Positions 10,866-24,551 of a stretch of 64,000 bases of DNA are shown piece after piece (positions within the stretch are counted from its first letter, which is position 1; each line of letters starts with the position of its first letter). Position numbers and translations under genes: made by a program. This stretch comes from Sporobolomyces roseus (taxonomy: Eukaryota; Basidiomycota; Microbotryomycetes; Sporidiobolales; Sporidiobolaceae): NCBI GenBank assembly GCA_016617785.1, contig JADILM010000005.1:186001-250000 (forward strand). Direction: 5' to 3'. A model generated the notes under the pieces. That model did no database searches. It saw only the letters and a list, made by a program, of their open reading frames with translations, and had not been told where the DNA came from.

Positions 10866-12029
10866 ATGAGTAGATACGCTCCAACCAAAACTCAAACGAA
10901 ACCTTTCAGAGTGGATCGCGAGAAAGTGAGTCCTCTTCCTCCTCTTTCTCTCTCCACCACCACTTCTCACGTCTCGTATTCTCTCCCAGACCTGTCCTTC
11001 CCTCTTACGAGTATTCGTAAACTCGGCAAATCACCATCCAGATTCAGCATTCACTACTACGAGTCTCCCCGTCGCAAAAGAACATCAAGTTTACGTTTGG
11101 AGAGATTCGACTCTTCGTGAGATCTTGCTCTCCCTTCGTGACTCGTCCCCAACCCTACGCAACAACAATCTCGCAAAGTTCTCGCTCAAGCTCGTCTTCT
11201 GGGATTCAAAAGTCGACAAATACACTTCAACCGAATTGGCTCACCTCAATGCGAAAGATCTCGGGTCTCCAACGGATAGGAGGTCAGGAGGAGGAGGAGG
11301 AACGATCGATAGAACTCTCTCGGAAGCGAAATATGTTGTGGGAGACTTCCTCGACATCGCCTACATCGTACCAGGCGCGAATCCAGTTTCACCCGGACCA
11401 GCGAGTCATGTTCCAACCAACGGCCCTCAATTCGCTCCCTTACAAGCTCCTAGTGGTCCTCGAGGAATTGGTGGAGGCCCTCAGGGTGCGCGAGGTGTCG
11501 GATTAGGCGGACCTCGAGGAGGAAGCTCAGGATTACCGGCGACGAGAGGGGATACTTGGGCTAATTCGAGAGGTGGAGGATTTGGCGGAGCCGGAGGTCG
11601 GGGAGGGGCAAGGTTCGCAGGAAACGGTGTCGGTGGTGGAGGTAGACCAGTGCCGGCGGATCAGGGATGGGGCAACCGTCGCAGTCGAATGAATACAGCC
11701 GAAGACAAAAGCGGAGTCACCGAACGAGTACGTTTCACTTCCCCTGACTCTTCAAAGCAGTCGGACTTCGTTTCGCTGATCCCTGCGATACTACGCGTTG
11801 ACAGCCGCCGACGGGTCCTAGACGATCTCGCCGTGATTCTCGCTCGTTGTCTCCCGCTCAAAGTCGTCGACCTCGATTATCTCGTTCCAAATCCCGTTCA
11901 CCCGATCGCTCGACACGAGCGAAGGAGAACAAGGATAGCTCGATGTCTCCGCCGCCAAGACGCTCACCGCCTCCTCACATGAAGATTAATTCGAAAGGGG
12001 ACATTGAGGACGCGGAGATGAAAGATTGA
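10866..12029 (+). CDS. SAP18: SAP18-like protein with Gly-rich and RS tail
   Basis: SAP18 is a ubiquitin-fold subunit of the Sin3 deacetylase complex and of the ASAP/PSAP splicing-linked complexes. Exons 10866-10925, 10990-11727 and 11805-12029 give 340 aa. The SAP18 core is recognised by VDREKTCPSLLRVF, HHQ-type strands around EHQVYVWRDSTLREIL, then LVFWD and YVVGDFLDIAY (residues about 15-140). A long Gly/Arg-rich stretch and a Ser-Arg tail follow (about 150-340), roughly doubling the usual length. The tail suggests RNA or spliceosome contacts, which is inference. Its 3' end faces SEC18. Confidence 0.88.
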
Positions 12030-12183
12030 GACGAGGGATAGTGGAACATGGAGAAGCAGGTTCGGGCGGGCACGAGAAGCGGCGTGTGTTTTTACAGGAC
12101 ATAGAACAAGGAACGAGCAATAATACGAAGTTCGATACGCTCTCTAAATCGAGATCAAAGAATACATCGAGAGGACACCCACT

Positions 12184-15230
<3,047 letters not shown>

Positions 15231-15388
15231 ATCTCTATGTTGCGAATAGGGGAAAGCAAGAGAGAGAGAGAGAGTTTCACATCGCCCCCTCTCTTCTTCT
15301 TCCTCCTACACAAACCACCAACTAAACTCAAGGGCAAGGATACGATACTGGCTACTGTAGTAAACGCACAAAAGTCCAGGGAGAGAGA
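15231..15388. promoter_or_regulatory. Bidirectional promoter region SEC18/STIMATE-like
   Basis: A 158-bp gap between divergent start codons, with a GA/CT-rich tract at 15261-15300. No specific factor site was recognised. Confidence 0.45.
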
Positions 15389-17505
15389 ATGGACGACTTC
15401 TTATCACAGGCTCTCTCGAATTCGACCTCACCTCTGATAGAAGATATCTTACCAATCGAAGATGTAGACACGGATTCTTGTCAGTTACTCGGACCAGTAG
15501 CACTCGCAGTACAGGTACGTCTATACTTCATCTTGATCCGTCGTTTGGAGAGAGACTGATTGAACTCGACTTTCCTAGGGAGTCATGGGATTTATCGTCA
15601 TTGGTGGACTATTGATTAAACGAATGAGAGAGAGGCCACGCAGGAAATGGAAGATCTGGTTGGCAGATGTAGGGAAACAAGTCGTAGGACAATTTATCGT
15701 TCACTTATCGAACGTCGCAATCAGCGGTAAGTTCCAACCCTTCGAACAGCACCTCCTCGAACACTCACTCACGAAAGCTTCTGATAGATCTCATCGCAAG
15801 TAATCGTTCCGACAACCCTTGTTCACTCTACGCTCTCAATATTCTCATCGATACAACTCTCGGAGTTCTCCTCCTCTACTTCCTCCTTCAATACTCGACG
15901 CTCCTCATGCAACGTTTCCAACCCCTGTACAAGACGGGATTCTACGGCACACCGTTCTCGATGTCTCTGTGGGCGGAACAAGCTGCAGTCTACGTCGGCT
16001 GCCTCGCCGTGATGAAGATAGTCGTTTTGATCATCTTTTGGATCGCTCCTGAACTCGAGGATGGTATGAGTTGGGGATTGAGTTGGATTGAGAATGAGGA
16101 AGCCCAAGTCGTGATAGTCATGCTCATTCTGCCACTCGTGATGAACCTTTTCCAATTCTTGATGGGTTAGTCCCATTTTCCTATTGAGCGTGACCTGATC
16201 GTTCGCTGATATCACTCCAACGCCGCAGTCGACTCTATTATTCGCTCGAAAGATCCAGCGTCGCCTAGTGTTGTCAATCAGGAGTCGGATGAAGAGGCAT
16301 TGAGAAGGGGTTTCCTCGAGACAGGTTCAGATGACGAGGATGACGACCTGAACGAAGAGCGGCAGCAAAGACTGGGGAATGGGAATTCAGCACAGCAACG
16401 GAGTCGGGACGGAGAGTACGAGGATGTGACAGGTGGTGACGAAGACGAGTCAGGTCGTCAAAAGCAGGCTACCGAACTCCTCTTCGATGCCGATTCTCCG
16501 ATGGTCCAGCAAATACCGATGATGACTATGTCCCGAGACAATCGAGCATCCTCCAAAAACGCCTACCCACCAACATCAGTCAATCTCTCTTCCCCTCTTC
16601 CGCCCTATTCAACCCTTCCACCTCCCGATACGCTGCGGGAATCGCCAGGCAACTCTCCCAAGCAAACGAACAGAGATAGTATTGATGGAGAAGGCAAGGA
16701 CGACGATGGATGGGGAGACCAATGGGATGCTTCGTCCGATATCGAGGAGGAGGAGAAACTCTCTCAAGTTCCGTCCCCCCCTTCACACCCTCTCGCCTCC
16801 ACTTCTCGCTCTCCTCCACCACTCTCACCCCCTGCGGGATCGCCCCCGATCCCACAGCCTAGTCAACCCAGAACCCGCTCCTCTTCTCCTCCCGCTTCAA
16901 GATTCTTCTCTCCCGACGAAAGCGGCACAAGTACCCCACAACGAACTCCACCTCGGAAGCCGATCGCAGATAACACACAATGGCTAGCAAATGCCAGTGC
17001 TAGGGAGCGAGAGGTGGAGTCAAGTCAATCAACCGGACTCACGGCTATTGAAGACCACGATCAAGGCCGAAGTGACGAGGAGGAGGCAGATTGGGGTTTC
17101 TCTCCGCCTCCGGTTCCGCCACCAGAACTCCATGTCATGCCGTCTACTCCTTCGCCGCGAGCATCGGGTGATTTCGATTGGCTCTCTTCACCTGAAATTC
17201 CACCTTCGATATTAAACCAGGAGCCCACAACATCGATCCAGTCGAATCGATTAGAGCAAGAGGAGAAAGTACGTAAGGATCAAGATCAAGAGAAGGAAGA
17301 AGAGGAAGAGGAAGAGGAGGAAGATCTGTGGCGTTTCGACGATTCCCTCTCAAACGATGCACCACCTTCCCCGGTCCCTGCATCTCTCCCGGACTCGTCA
17401 AGCGCGGTGGAGAAAGTGTTGGGACTCAATGAAGCGGTCGTCGACGTGGCGCCGCAGATACGGGCACCGTCTGAAGTTGGAAAGGAATTAGGAGGACTCT
17501 CGTGA
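15389..17505 (+). CDS. STIMATE/TMEM110-family vacuolar or ER membrane protein
   Basis: Exons 15389-15514, 15579-15726, 15788-16165 and 16229-17505 give 642 aa. The first 265 residues carry several membrane spans (GVMGFIVIGGLLI; LADVGKQVVGQFIVHLSNVAIS; LLLYFLLQYSTLLMQRF; a span before ELEDGMSWGLSWIENEEAQV; then VIVMLILPLVMNLFQFLM). This resembles the STIMATE family, which in animals regulates STIM/Orai at ER-plasma membrane contacts and in yeasts includes vacuolar membrane proteins. A cytosolic tail of nearly 400 residues is rich in Ser, Pro and acidic runs and lacks a domain I recognise. Function here is inferred from family only. Confidence 0.75.
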
Positions 17506-17653
17506 TGAAACTCTTTCTCTCTGAATACCTTGTAGCTTTCGTCTTATGTTATTAGAATCTCACTGTTTGGCATTGTACGTTCTACATCAGGGGACAAATG
17601 CGCTGTACAACATGCGTAAAATCTATTGGAAATCGGAAACACGAAAGATGCCA

Positions 17654-19844
17654 TCAGAACCCGTTTGCAAGCATCGACGCCGCCATTCGAGCCTGTTCAG
17701 CGGAGCATAATCAGCTACAGTGCTCGTGATGTACAGAGAAAGCAAACCTACATCGACTCGCTGTCTCCTATCTCCTTCGACAACTACCGAACTCGCCATC
17801 GATCTGACAGTTCGTTTTTGAGGTTTCTGTGCCATACTGCTTAAATCTCGACCACTGAGTGACGTAGAAGCCGATAGTGGATCGCTTGGTGCTTGAGGTG
17901 ATGCAGTCACCGAGATTGCGGACGATGTGGAGGGAGAGGGAGACATGGGAGCTGAAGTGGTCGTAAAGCTTCGCTGACCGATGGATGGAGAGACGACGGG
18001 AGAGAAGTTGGATCTCGAAGATGGTTGAGTCTGTCCGGCGACTGGACCAGGTTGGCGATGGTGATAGACAACTCCGCCTTCGATTTTGCGAATATTCTTC
18101 ATCTCGGTTCGCAGAGTTTCGTACTCTTTCAATCGTTGCTTTTCGTAAACCAGATTACTTTTGGCGTGGTCGAGGAGCGTCGAAAGGAGATCTGAATGAG
18201 TTTGAACCGAATGACGAGCGAGAGAAGGGGAGAGAGAGGAGGAGATGGCTGCCAGTCGAGCGGTGAGTAGCGTCTCATGCCGTTTTGCCTGTTCGGGATG
18301 GGACAACACACGAGTCAGCTAGGATCGTCAGGCGTAGCGAGAGTAGACGAAGTAAAAAGGTCACCTCATCGAGTTCTTCGAGCGCTTCGTCAACCTTTTC
18401 GCTACGCAACTCCCTCGCACTACTTCTGAGCTTTTCGATATTCCGTCTCTTCTGGATTGTCAGCTTGACTGCGGCACGATGATCTTCCGAGACCGAATCG
18501 CGGTTTGACAAGGTTTCCTTGACAGATCGAGCGTTCGAAGACTGATACAGGAGTGCATCGCCAAGGTGGACCAACTCGTTGATAGACTATTATCGCTCAG
18601 AATTGTCAGTCTTGACGGAACCAGATATCTGGCTCGGAATCGACCGACCTGGAGAGCCGCTAGATCGGCATCAACCTTGATGCTCCTCGCTAATCTCTTG
18701 AACCCGCCAGCGAGAGGTGCATAAGCTTCGCTCATGGCAAAAGCAGTTGTCTGATCGCCTAGCTCGTTGACAGCTGTGGCAGCGAGTCTCCTCGACTTTG
18801 ATAGCTTCTCTACAGTTTTCGCCGAATCTAGGAAAGTGGTTTCGAGTCGTGCCATTGAGATCTTGGCGAGTGTGAGCGGATCGTCGAGTTCTCCACCTCG
18901 AGATGATCGTGAGAATGAAGGGAAGGATGTGGCGGATTTCTTCTTGTGATGAGGAGTGTACTGACAATTCAGCAGAGGGTCAGTCGCTGAACCTCTGCTG
19001 CACGAGGATCTATGCACAAACTCACGCCGAAGTCACTCTCGATGAAATTCCGAGTTTCTTCGTCTCTCACTACCGCTTGATCCTGCATTAACCTGACAAC
19101 CCATTTTTGATACTGCTGTTTGAGGATTCGATCATCTTCTTCGTCGGTCGAGGCTGAAGTCTGGGGTAGTGGAAGAGCGGGGATGATTGATTGGGGACAG
19201 GTGACCGAGAGTGCTGAAACGTAGGCGGTGAATTCGGTGTAAGAGCGAGAGACGGATCGATCTGGATAAACGAACGAAGGAACGACGTCAAGTCGAGGTC
19301 TCTCTTTTGGCTGCTGAAGAAGCCCACGTACAGGTCGAATTACGGAATGTCGGCAAGTTTGACTGGTTTAACAAGGCAAAGTAGAACAGTCAATCAAAGC
19401 GATTCGAGGAATCGTCAAAACGCAACCAGAGTCGAAACTCACCTCTGCGTTGAACTTGATATACATATCCCTCCTATTCCGATCGAGTCCCATTATACGA
19501 ACCCTAACGAACCCTTCTTGTGGTTGCTTCGACGCTGTCGATGTCTCCTCCGAATCGTTGCCTCTCACTCCATAGTCGTCCTCATCGTTGTCGATTCTCC
19601 TTCTCCCTGTGGGTGACTCTGTGACTTGAGGACCTCTTGCGACCAATCCCTCCCTCCCTCCCCTTCCTCCTCTCTCCTCATTTCCCCACGTATCTGGTCC
19701 TCCTCCTCCGCCGTTACTCGTCGACCCTTGTGTCTGATATCCTTTTGAAGCTTGGAAGGATGGTTGTTGTTGGCCTGGAGGAACGTAATCTCTATCGTAC
19801 CCTGGAGGGAGGGATGGTCGGTTGAAGGAGGATTGTTGATCCAT
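17654..19844 (-). CDS. VPS17: Vps17-like PX-BAR sorting nexin
   Basis: Vps17 pairs with Vps5 as the membrane-bending half of retromer for endosome-to-Golgi recycling. Exons 19443-19844, 19332-19362, 19026-19261, 18649-18960, 18365-18586, 17752-18288 and 17654-17692 give 592 aa. A disordered Gly/Gln-rich N terminus leads to a PX domain (VRVRIMGLDRNRRDMYIKF at about 111, then SNLPTFRNSTY, VSRSYTEF, a PALPLP turn) and a helical BAR region (about 225-480). I favour a last intron at 17693-17751 (GTAGGT, branch CTGAT, CAG) giving the end ARMAASMLANGF. Without it the frame runs on to 17623. Other PX-BAR nexins are possible. Confidence 0.78.
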
Positions 19845-20128
19845 TTGTCGAGGTGCTATCGCGATGAACAGTTGTCTGGTCGCAGTGATCTATTGAGATA
19901 CTATAACCCTTCCCCGAGATTGTATGAGTGAAAAGGCGATGATCTGAGATGAATGAAGGGACTCGAGAGGTGAAACCTCCCTCTCTCTTGTTCTCCTCAC
20001 TCTCAACTTGTACTTGCTCACGCTCGACAGCTTTGGAAGCCCTACTACGTTCTATTCCGACGCTGTATCGCAATGCCGCTGCCTTCGCCCTTCTCGCCCA
20101 ACTTCTCTCGCTTTTTCATGTACACCCC

Positions 20129-20518
20129 CTAATTTCTCAAGCTGTGCGCGTATTCCCCGACACGGTCGTGTGAAGAGCTCGCTCCGGGAGATATAACAGA
20201 CCCATAGCTACTGCTTGTAAGTCGTAGCGCTCTCCAACGCTCGAAGACTGCAAGATTCCTGCTTTCTTCCTGTTTGAATTCGCTTCTTCCAGTCGTACTC
20301 AATTCGCGCTTCACGGTCGAACCTCCCAGCGTTGTATCGGGGCCAAGCTGACGGTACAGCGGATGTCTGGAAGCTCTCAACTGCGAAGCAGCGCCGTCAC
20401 CCCGTTTGCTCGACTTCGCATCTTCAACTTCCTTTACGCTCGTTTGTCGCTTCCTTTCAGGTGATCGTGACGTTGAACGTCGACAACCGAAGAACCTGGC
20501 ACGCTCCTGGTCTCGCAA
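20129..20518 (-). CDS. Unrecognised basic Arg/Ser-rich ORF
   Basis: An open frame of about 129 codons. Its N-terminal part is rich in Arg, Ser and Lys (RSTSRSPERKRQT), suggesting a nuclear or RNA-linked protein; the rest contains LGPDTTLGGSTVKRELS. No ATG starts it: the frame is closed by a stop at 20519, so an upstream exon and splice acceptor (perhaps at about 20502) would be needed, and I could not place one. It could be the last exon of a small gene or a chance frame. Confidence 0.25.
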   Translation of the reverse strand: MRDQERARFFGCRRSTSRSPERKRQTSVKEVEDAKSSKRGDGAASQLRASRHPLYRQLGPDTTLGGSTVKRELSTTGRSEFKQEESRNLAVFERWRALRLTSSSYGSVISPGASSSHDRVGEYAHSLRN

Positions 20519-20697
20519 TTATCAGGCAGTACAAAGCTTTTTCCGTCAATGTCTGCGACTTTTTCATTTTCATTTTCGACCCTCTAATTTCATGTCATCT
20601 TTGCACTGCCCACAAGGGTAGGTAAATGAACGGCGACTTCTTACAGTCTACTTGAGTCACAGCCGAAGATGGGAGGTGCCAGTACAGCGAAAGGTGT

Positions 20698-20898
20698 TCA
20701 TCCCTTGATTTCCTTCGCGAAATAGGGAGGTTTCACTTTGCCGGACGAGAAGGGATCCGACGCAGCTTCAGAGTCCCTCAATTTCCTCTCACGAATAGTC
20801 TCCTCCCATCGACCCAGTCTCCCTACAGCGACGACTAAAACTCCAAGGACCCTTTGCTCGTAGACACCAAAGCGCGACTTGGGACTTCTGTCAAACAT
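20698..20898 (-). CDS. Small 66-aa unrecognised protein
   Basis: An uninterrupted ATG-to-TGA frame of 66 aa starting MFDRSPKSRFGVYEQRVLG, with a weakly hydrophobic segment (VLGVLVVAVGRLG), a charged middle (WEETIRERKLRDSE) and a basic tail (PPYFAKEIKG). The shape recalls small single-span mitochondrial respiratory-chain or ATP-synthase accessory subunits, but I cannot assign a family. It sits 119 bp from the divergent Ser-rich gene. Codon use resembles neighbouring genes. Confidence 0.4.
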   Translation of the reverse strand: MFDRSPKSRFGVYEQRVLGVLVVAVGRLGRWEETIRERKLRDSEAASDPFSSGKVKPPYFAKEIKG

Positions 20899-21017
20899 TC
20901 CTCACGTCCAAAAATCAGGCGCCCTCTCTTTCTCCCCCGACCAGTTCAGTTCAAAATCAGCGTCTATCCCCTCTCATACCTTGAAAACCCTCCCCCCCTC
21001 TTTCGACAAAGTCCAGC

Positions 21018-22454
21018 ATGAGCAATTCGCTCGGTCCAGCTTTCTCTTACTCCCCTTCTACCACTGCCCGTCACCAACCATCTCCAAGTGATAGTTCATT
21101 CGCTTCACTTTCGACTTCATCAAGTTCGACGCGATCATCTTCAACTAGTTACACTTCGAGTTACTGCAGTTACGAAGACGAGGAGGAGGAGGAAGACGAT
21201 CACGGCAGTGTTCTCGAAGACCTCTACGAACTCGCAAACTCGAACTCGGAATCACCACCTCGATTGGCGCGCGATTCTTCCCACCATTTACGCGAACGGA
21301 CGAGGTATCGGTCTTCAGCTTCGATTCATCCGCCCGCCCAACTCGTACAACCCCGTTCTTCTCGTCCTTTACCAAATTCTTCGATGGACTTCGCCGCGCT
21401 CCTCGCTTCCCTTCCTCCCTCTCTCGATACTTGTTTCTGTGGTCAGGCCGTCGAGGAGGATTCAATCTACTGCTCACGGAGATGCGCACAGGAGGACGCG
21501 TTGAATGCGCTTTGTGGAGCGAGTTCGGGAGCGGAAGATTCAGACAGGGCGAGTTTGGTATCGGGATCATCGGGCAGCACGAGTCAGAGTGGAGAAAGTC
21601 ATTACAGAAGGGTCGAACGAGAAGAAGTGAGGCGGGAGAAGGAGAGACAAGCGAAGATGGCAAGGGAGAGGTCGGCAGCGAGGCGGAAAGCGAGGGAAGG
21701 AGCTTCAGTTAGTTCGATGGGATCTTCAGGGTCGAAGAAGGGCTCGTTATGGAGGAGTAATGTCGACGTCGGATCTGTCAAGGCTTCAACCTCTTCCTCT
21801 TCTGGATCTTCGAGACGAGCCGACACTCCTTCACTCTCTTCGTCAATTTCGTCTCTATCCTCAGCATCTTCTCCCATCTCGCCTTCTTTCCCCCCTGCCT
21901 CTGCATCGACATCCTCATTATCACATCCCACCCCGATCATCGTTGGTCCAACTGAGCCTCCTAGACCTACCACTCCTTCACCTCCTTCTCATTTGCAAGA
22001 AATGAACGACATCTATTCTTCCTATCTCACCACGACACCTCTCGCACCCTCTTCCGAATCGAAACACCTTCGCACACCTACGCAACAGTTCGGCATTCAT
22101 TCGAACTCGACCCCTCGTTCCACCTACCCACAAACTCCGTTTGACGAAGACGACGAAGACGAATCACCGACTGGACGTGCGGCTCGACTCCGTGCTGAAC
22201 AACAAGGAACGTCAGCGAACTGTGGAGTCTCCGACGTCGTCGGCATGAGAATGCTTCAACTCTGTTCTTCCTACCCTTCTTCGCCATCCGACGACCTTTT
22301 CTCCGAATCTCTCGATCACGTGCAGACGGAGGCGCCTTCACTAGGTTGGGGACATCGAGCTATGCAAGAGCGTATGAACGGAAAACAAGGGAGATCAGGT
22401 CACACGAAGGGGAAACTGAGTTTCGAAGATGTTGTAGGGATCCTAGGGGCTTGA
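21018..22454 (+). CDS. Ser-rich protein with Ecl1-like Cys motif
   Basis: A single-exon gene of 478 aa, unusual in this intron-rich stretch. Most of it is low-complexity Ser, Glu and Pro. At 139-160 lies a compact Cys cluster, CFCGQAVEEDSIYCSRRC, spaced C-x-C-x10-C-x3-C and followed by AQED. That resembles the short zinc-binding motif of the fission-yeast Ecl1-family longevity/stress factors (C-x2-C...YCS-x2-C...D). A basic coiled segment follows (VEREEVRREKERQAKMARER). Regulatory function is inferred; the low-complexity remainder cannot be interpreted. Confidence 0.6.
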   Translation: MSNSLGPAFSYSPSTTARHQPSPSDSSFASLSTSSSSTRSSSTSYTSSYCSYEDEEEEEDDHGSVLEDLYELANSNSESPPRLARDSSHHLRERTRYRSSASIHPPAQLVQPRSSRPLPNSSMDFAALLASLPPSLDTCFCGQAVEEDSIYCSRRCAQEDALNALCGASSGAEDSDRASLVSGSSGSTSQSGESHYRRVEREEVRREKERQAKMARERSAARRKAREGASVSSMGSSGSKKGSLWRSNVDVGSVKASTSSSSGSSRRADTPSLSSSISSLSSASSPISPSFPPASASTSSLSHPTPIIVGPTEPPRPTTPSPPSHLQEMNDIYSSYLTTTPLAPSSESKHLRTPTQQFGIHSNSTPRSTYPQTPFDEDDEDESPTGRAARLRAEQQGTSANCGVSDVVGMRMLQLCSSYPSSPSDDLFSESLDHVQTEAPSLGWGHRAMQERMNGKQGRSGHTKGKLSFEDVVGILGA

Positions 22455-22776
22455 TCGTTGGGCATACGGTCGTTTCGTTTCCTGTACGGGAAGCACCTTC
22501 ATCTTGATTGCGGTCGAATTCTGGGGCGTTTAGAGGGTTTCTCTCGTCACACACTCTTGTAGCATTTTTCTCTTCGCATTTGTTTTTTTCCCTTTTTCCG
22601 TCAGCATTTGTTGTCTTTAGTAGAAGTAATTCACCTGTACAACAATCCACGTCGTCAATCCTCGTTTGTGTGAGGCCATTGCAAGGAATTTCAGAATGTG
22701 CGAATCTCTCAGGACGAAGCTTTTTCGCTCCTCCTCTACTCACTGCCCAGTTTCTCTGTTTCGCTTTCCCGCTTCG
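22455..22776. other. Intergenic region upstream of the CENP-K candidate
   Basis: It holds the 3' flank of the Ser-rich gene and the promoter of the next, with T-rich and CT-rich tracts around 22561-22620. No RNA gene or repeat is seen. Confidence 0.4.
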
Positions 22777-24306
22777 ATGTCCGATTCAACCACGTCGTAT
22801 AGAGGCAATGATCGACCACCGGAACCTCAGGCTGCTGTCCCGATGCCATTCCAACTTCCCTCGACTGCTCAGTCGTCTTCTCAGCTTCATTCAAATCGAA
22901 CAATACATCGCAGTTCGAAGCAAGATCATGCAGAACAATGTCAGCAGGAAGCGATCCGCCTAGAGGACAAGAATCGGGAGCTAGAAATCAGGCTCAATGA
23001 GGTGGGTTTACAGCTTCATTCCTTCATCGAGAGCTGCACTCATACCTCTTCACACAGCTCGAGATAGAGCTGGCAAGCGAGTATGATGTCAGCGCTACAT
23101 TAGAAGGTGAAGACAAGGTACTTTCGAGATGAATCCGTATCTTGGAGGCTCCACCTTGCTCAAATCTGCCTGAGCAAACATAGGAGTGCGCACAACTCGA
23201 GTATCAAGCAGCTCTACTCGAAGCAGAACTCGAAGGCGGTGCAATCGGTGAGTTCCTGCCTTCGACTTTTTTCGCAACTTGAGTAGTAACTCAGCACATC
23301 TTGCGACTCTCGCATTACATTCATATGTAGACGAGAGTTTACTCGAGAGGACGACTCTTACTGCGATGGAAGTCGCACTCAGTCAGATTGGGGATACCGT
23401 CTCGCAACTTCGACAGGCGCAAACTCGCGAAACTGCAAAGATTGAACAAGAGATTGAAGAGCTCGAACAGTACGTTCTGTATATAGAGCGTAGTTGTCCA
23501 ACGTATCAGGGTTATACTGACGGTATTCCTGACCTGACAGTGACAGAACACTCCTGGATGAAGCGCAGATCCTGAGCAAAGCACTGTCTGCTCGACTCGC
23601 CGCTGGTCCTCCCTCCTCTGAAGAGCTGCGACGGTGAGATCTCTCTGATGAGTTTTCCATGTCGACAGTTCAGTACTGACCTCCACGCGCTCGCATCGCA
23701 GTCAAAGTCGCGAAAGAACAGCACAGCTGCAGGAGCACTTCCAAACGTTACAAGCCGGTCTGATCGACGTTATTGACCATATCGTGTCGATACACTCTGT
23801 TCAATCTGGCGCAAGCGCTGACGTCCTGTCAAACAATGCCTCTCGTCCGGTTCGTCCTCCTCCGAGCTCTGTCGTTGACTGTATCGAGACAAACAATCAT
23901 TCGGCTCTTCACAGACGAACACGCTGCCAGAATACTTCTCGCAAGCCCCACGCTTCGAAGGAGACACGGCTGATCATCGATCTTTCGAGCTGAAACGAGT
24001 CCTCGAGGTCCGTGACTTTCCACTTTCGATTTCCGCGTTGCATTGGATGACGACGACATGCTGCCTCCATCCCTCATCATTGTGTATCTACACCTCGATC
24101 GACAGACGTTGATGAACGAAGCGTTGGCAAACGAGGAAGGGTCAAGCGGAGGTTTGCCGAATCTTCGGCAGCCAACATCGACAGAATCTGGCAGAGCACT
24201 CGAATCGGACACCAGACACTCGGAGCAGTCGGTATTGTCACTGTTGGAGCGAACTGGGGTAGCAGAGAAGCGAGACGGATATTGGAGATTGCGATTCTCT
24301 GTATGA
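22777..24306 (+). CDS. Candidate CENP-K (inner kinetochore) coiled-coil protein
   Basis: Eight exons (22777-23001, 23058-23117, 23184-23247, 23331-23469, 23547-23633, 23702-23849, 23915-24007, 24106-24306) join in frame to 338 aa, which no single open frame reveals. Residues about 50-235 are predicted coiled coil (ECAQLEYQAALLEAELEGG, ETAKIEQEIEELEQ, RERTAQLQEHFQTLQAGLI). The end resembles CENP-K: LPEYFSQAPRF parallels the LEDHFPLPD region, and VLSLLERTGVAEKRDGYWRL parallels ELLLRNGIALRHPEDPTRIRL. CENP-K (Sim4/Mcm22 in yeasts) belongs to the CENP-H/I/K complex linking CENP-A chromatin to the outer kinetochore. Similarity is weak and judged by eye. Confidence 0.55.
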
Positions 24307-24551
24307 CCTGAGCAAGCGAACGAATCGATTGTCTACTATGCTCTCTCTCGGAGCGAGAGTGCGACCGCGACGGAAGGACTCGGAGCACATGAGAGCTAGA
24401 ACACAATCCTTCTACAATGCAAGGAAACCAGACGACGCAAACGGAGACGAGCCGTCGAGCATCTGCCCAAGTAAACAAACAGTTAAGGCTTTTTAAATCA
24501 AGATATCACAATCTACACTCTCAAATCTATCACACGCGACTAACTGCACGA

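Noticed and set aside
17623..17653. Read-through end of VPS17
   Set aside because: A consensus intron at 17693-17751 and a more natural C terminus favour stopping at 17654, though both remain possible.
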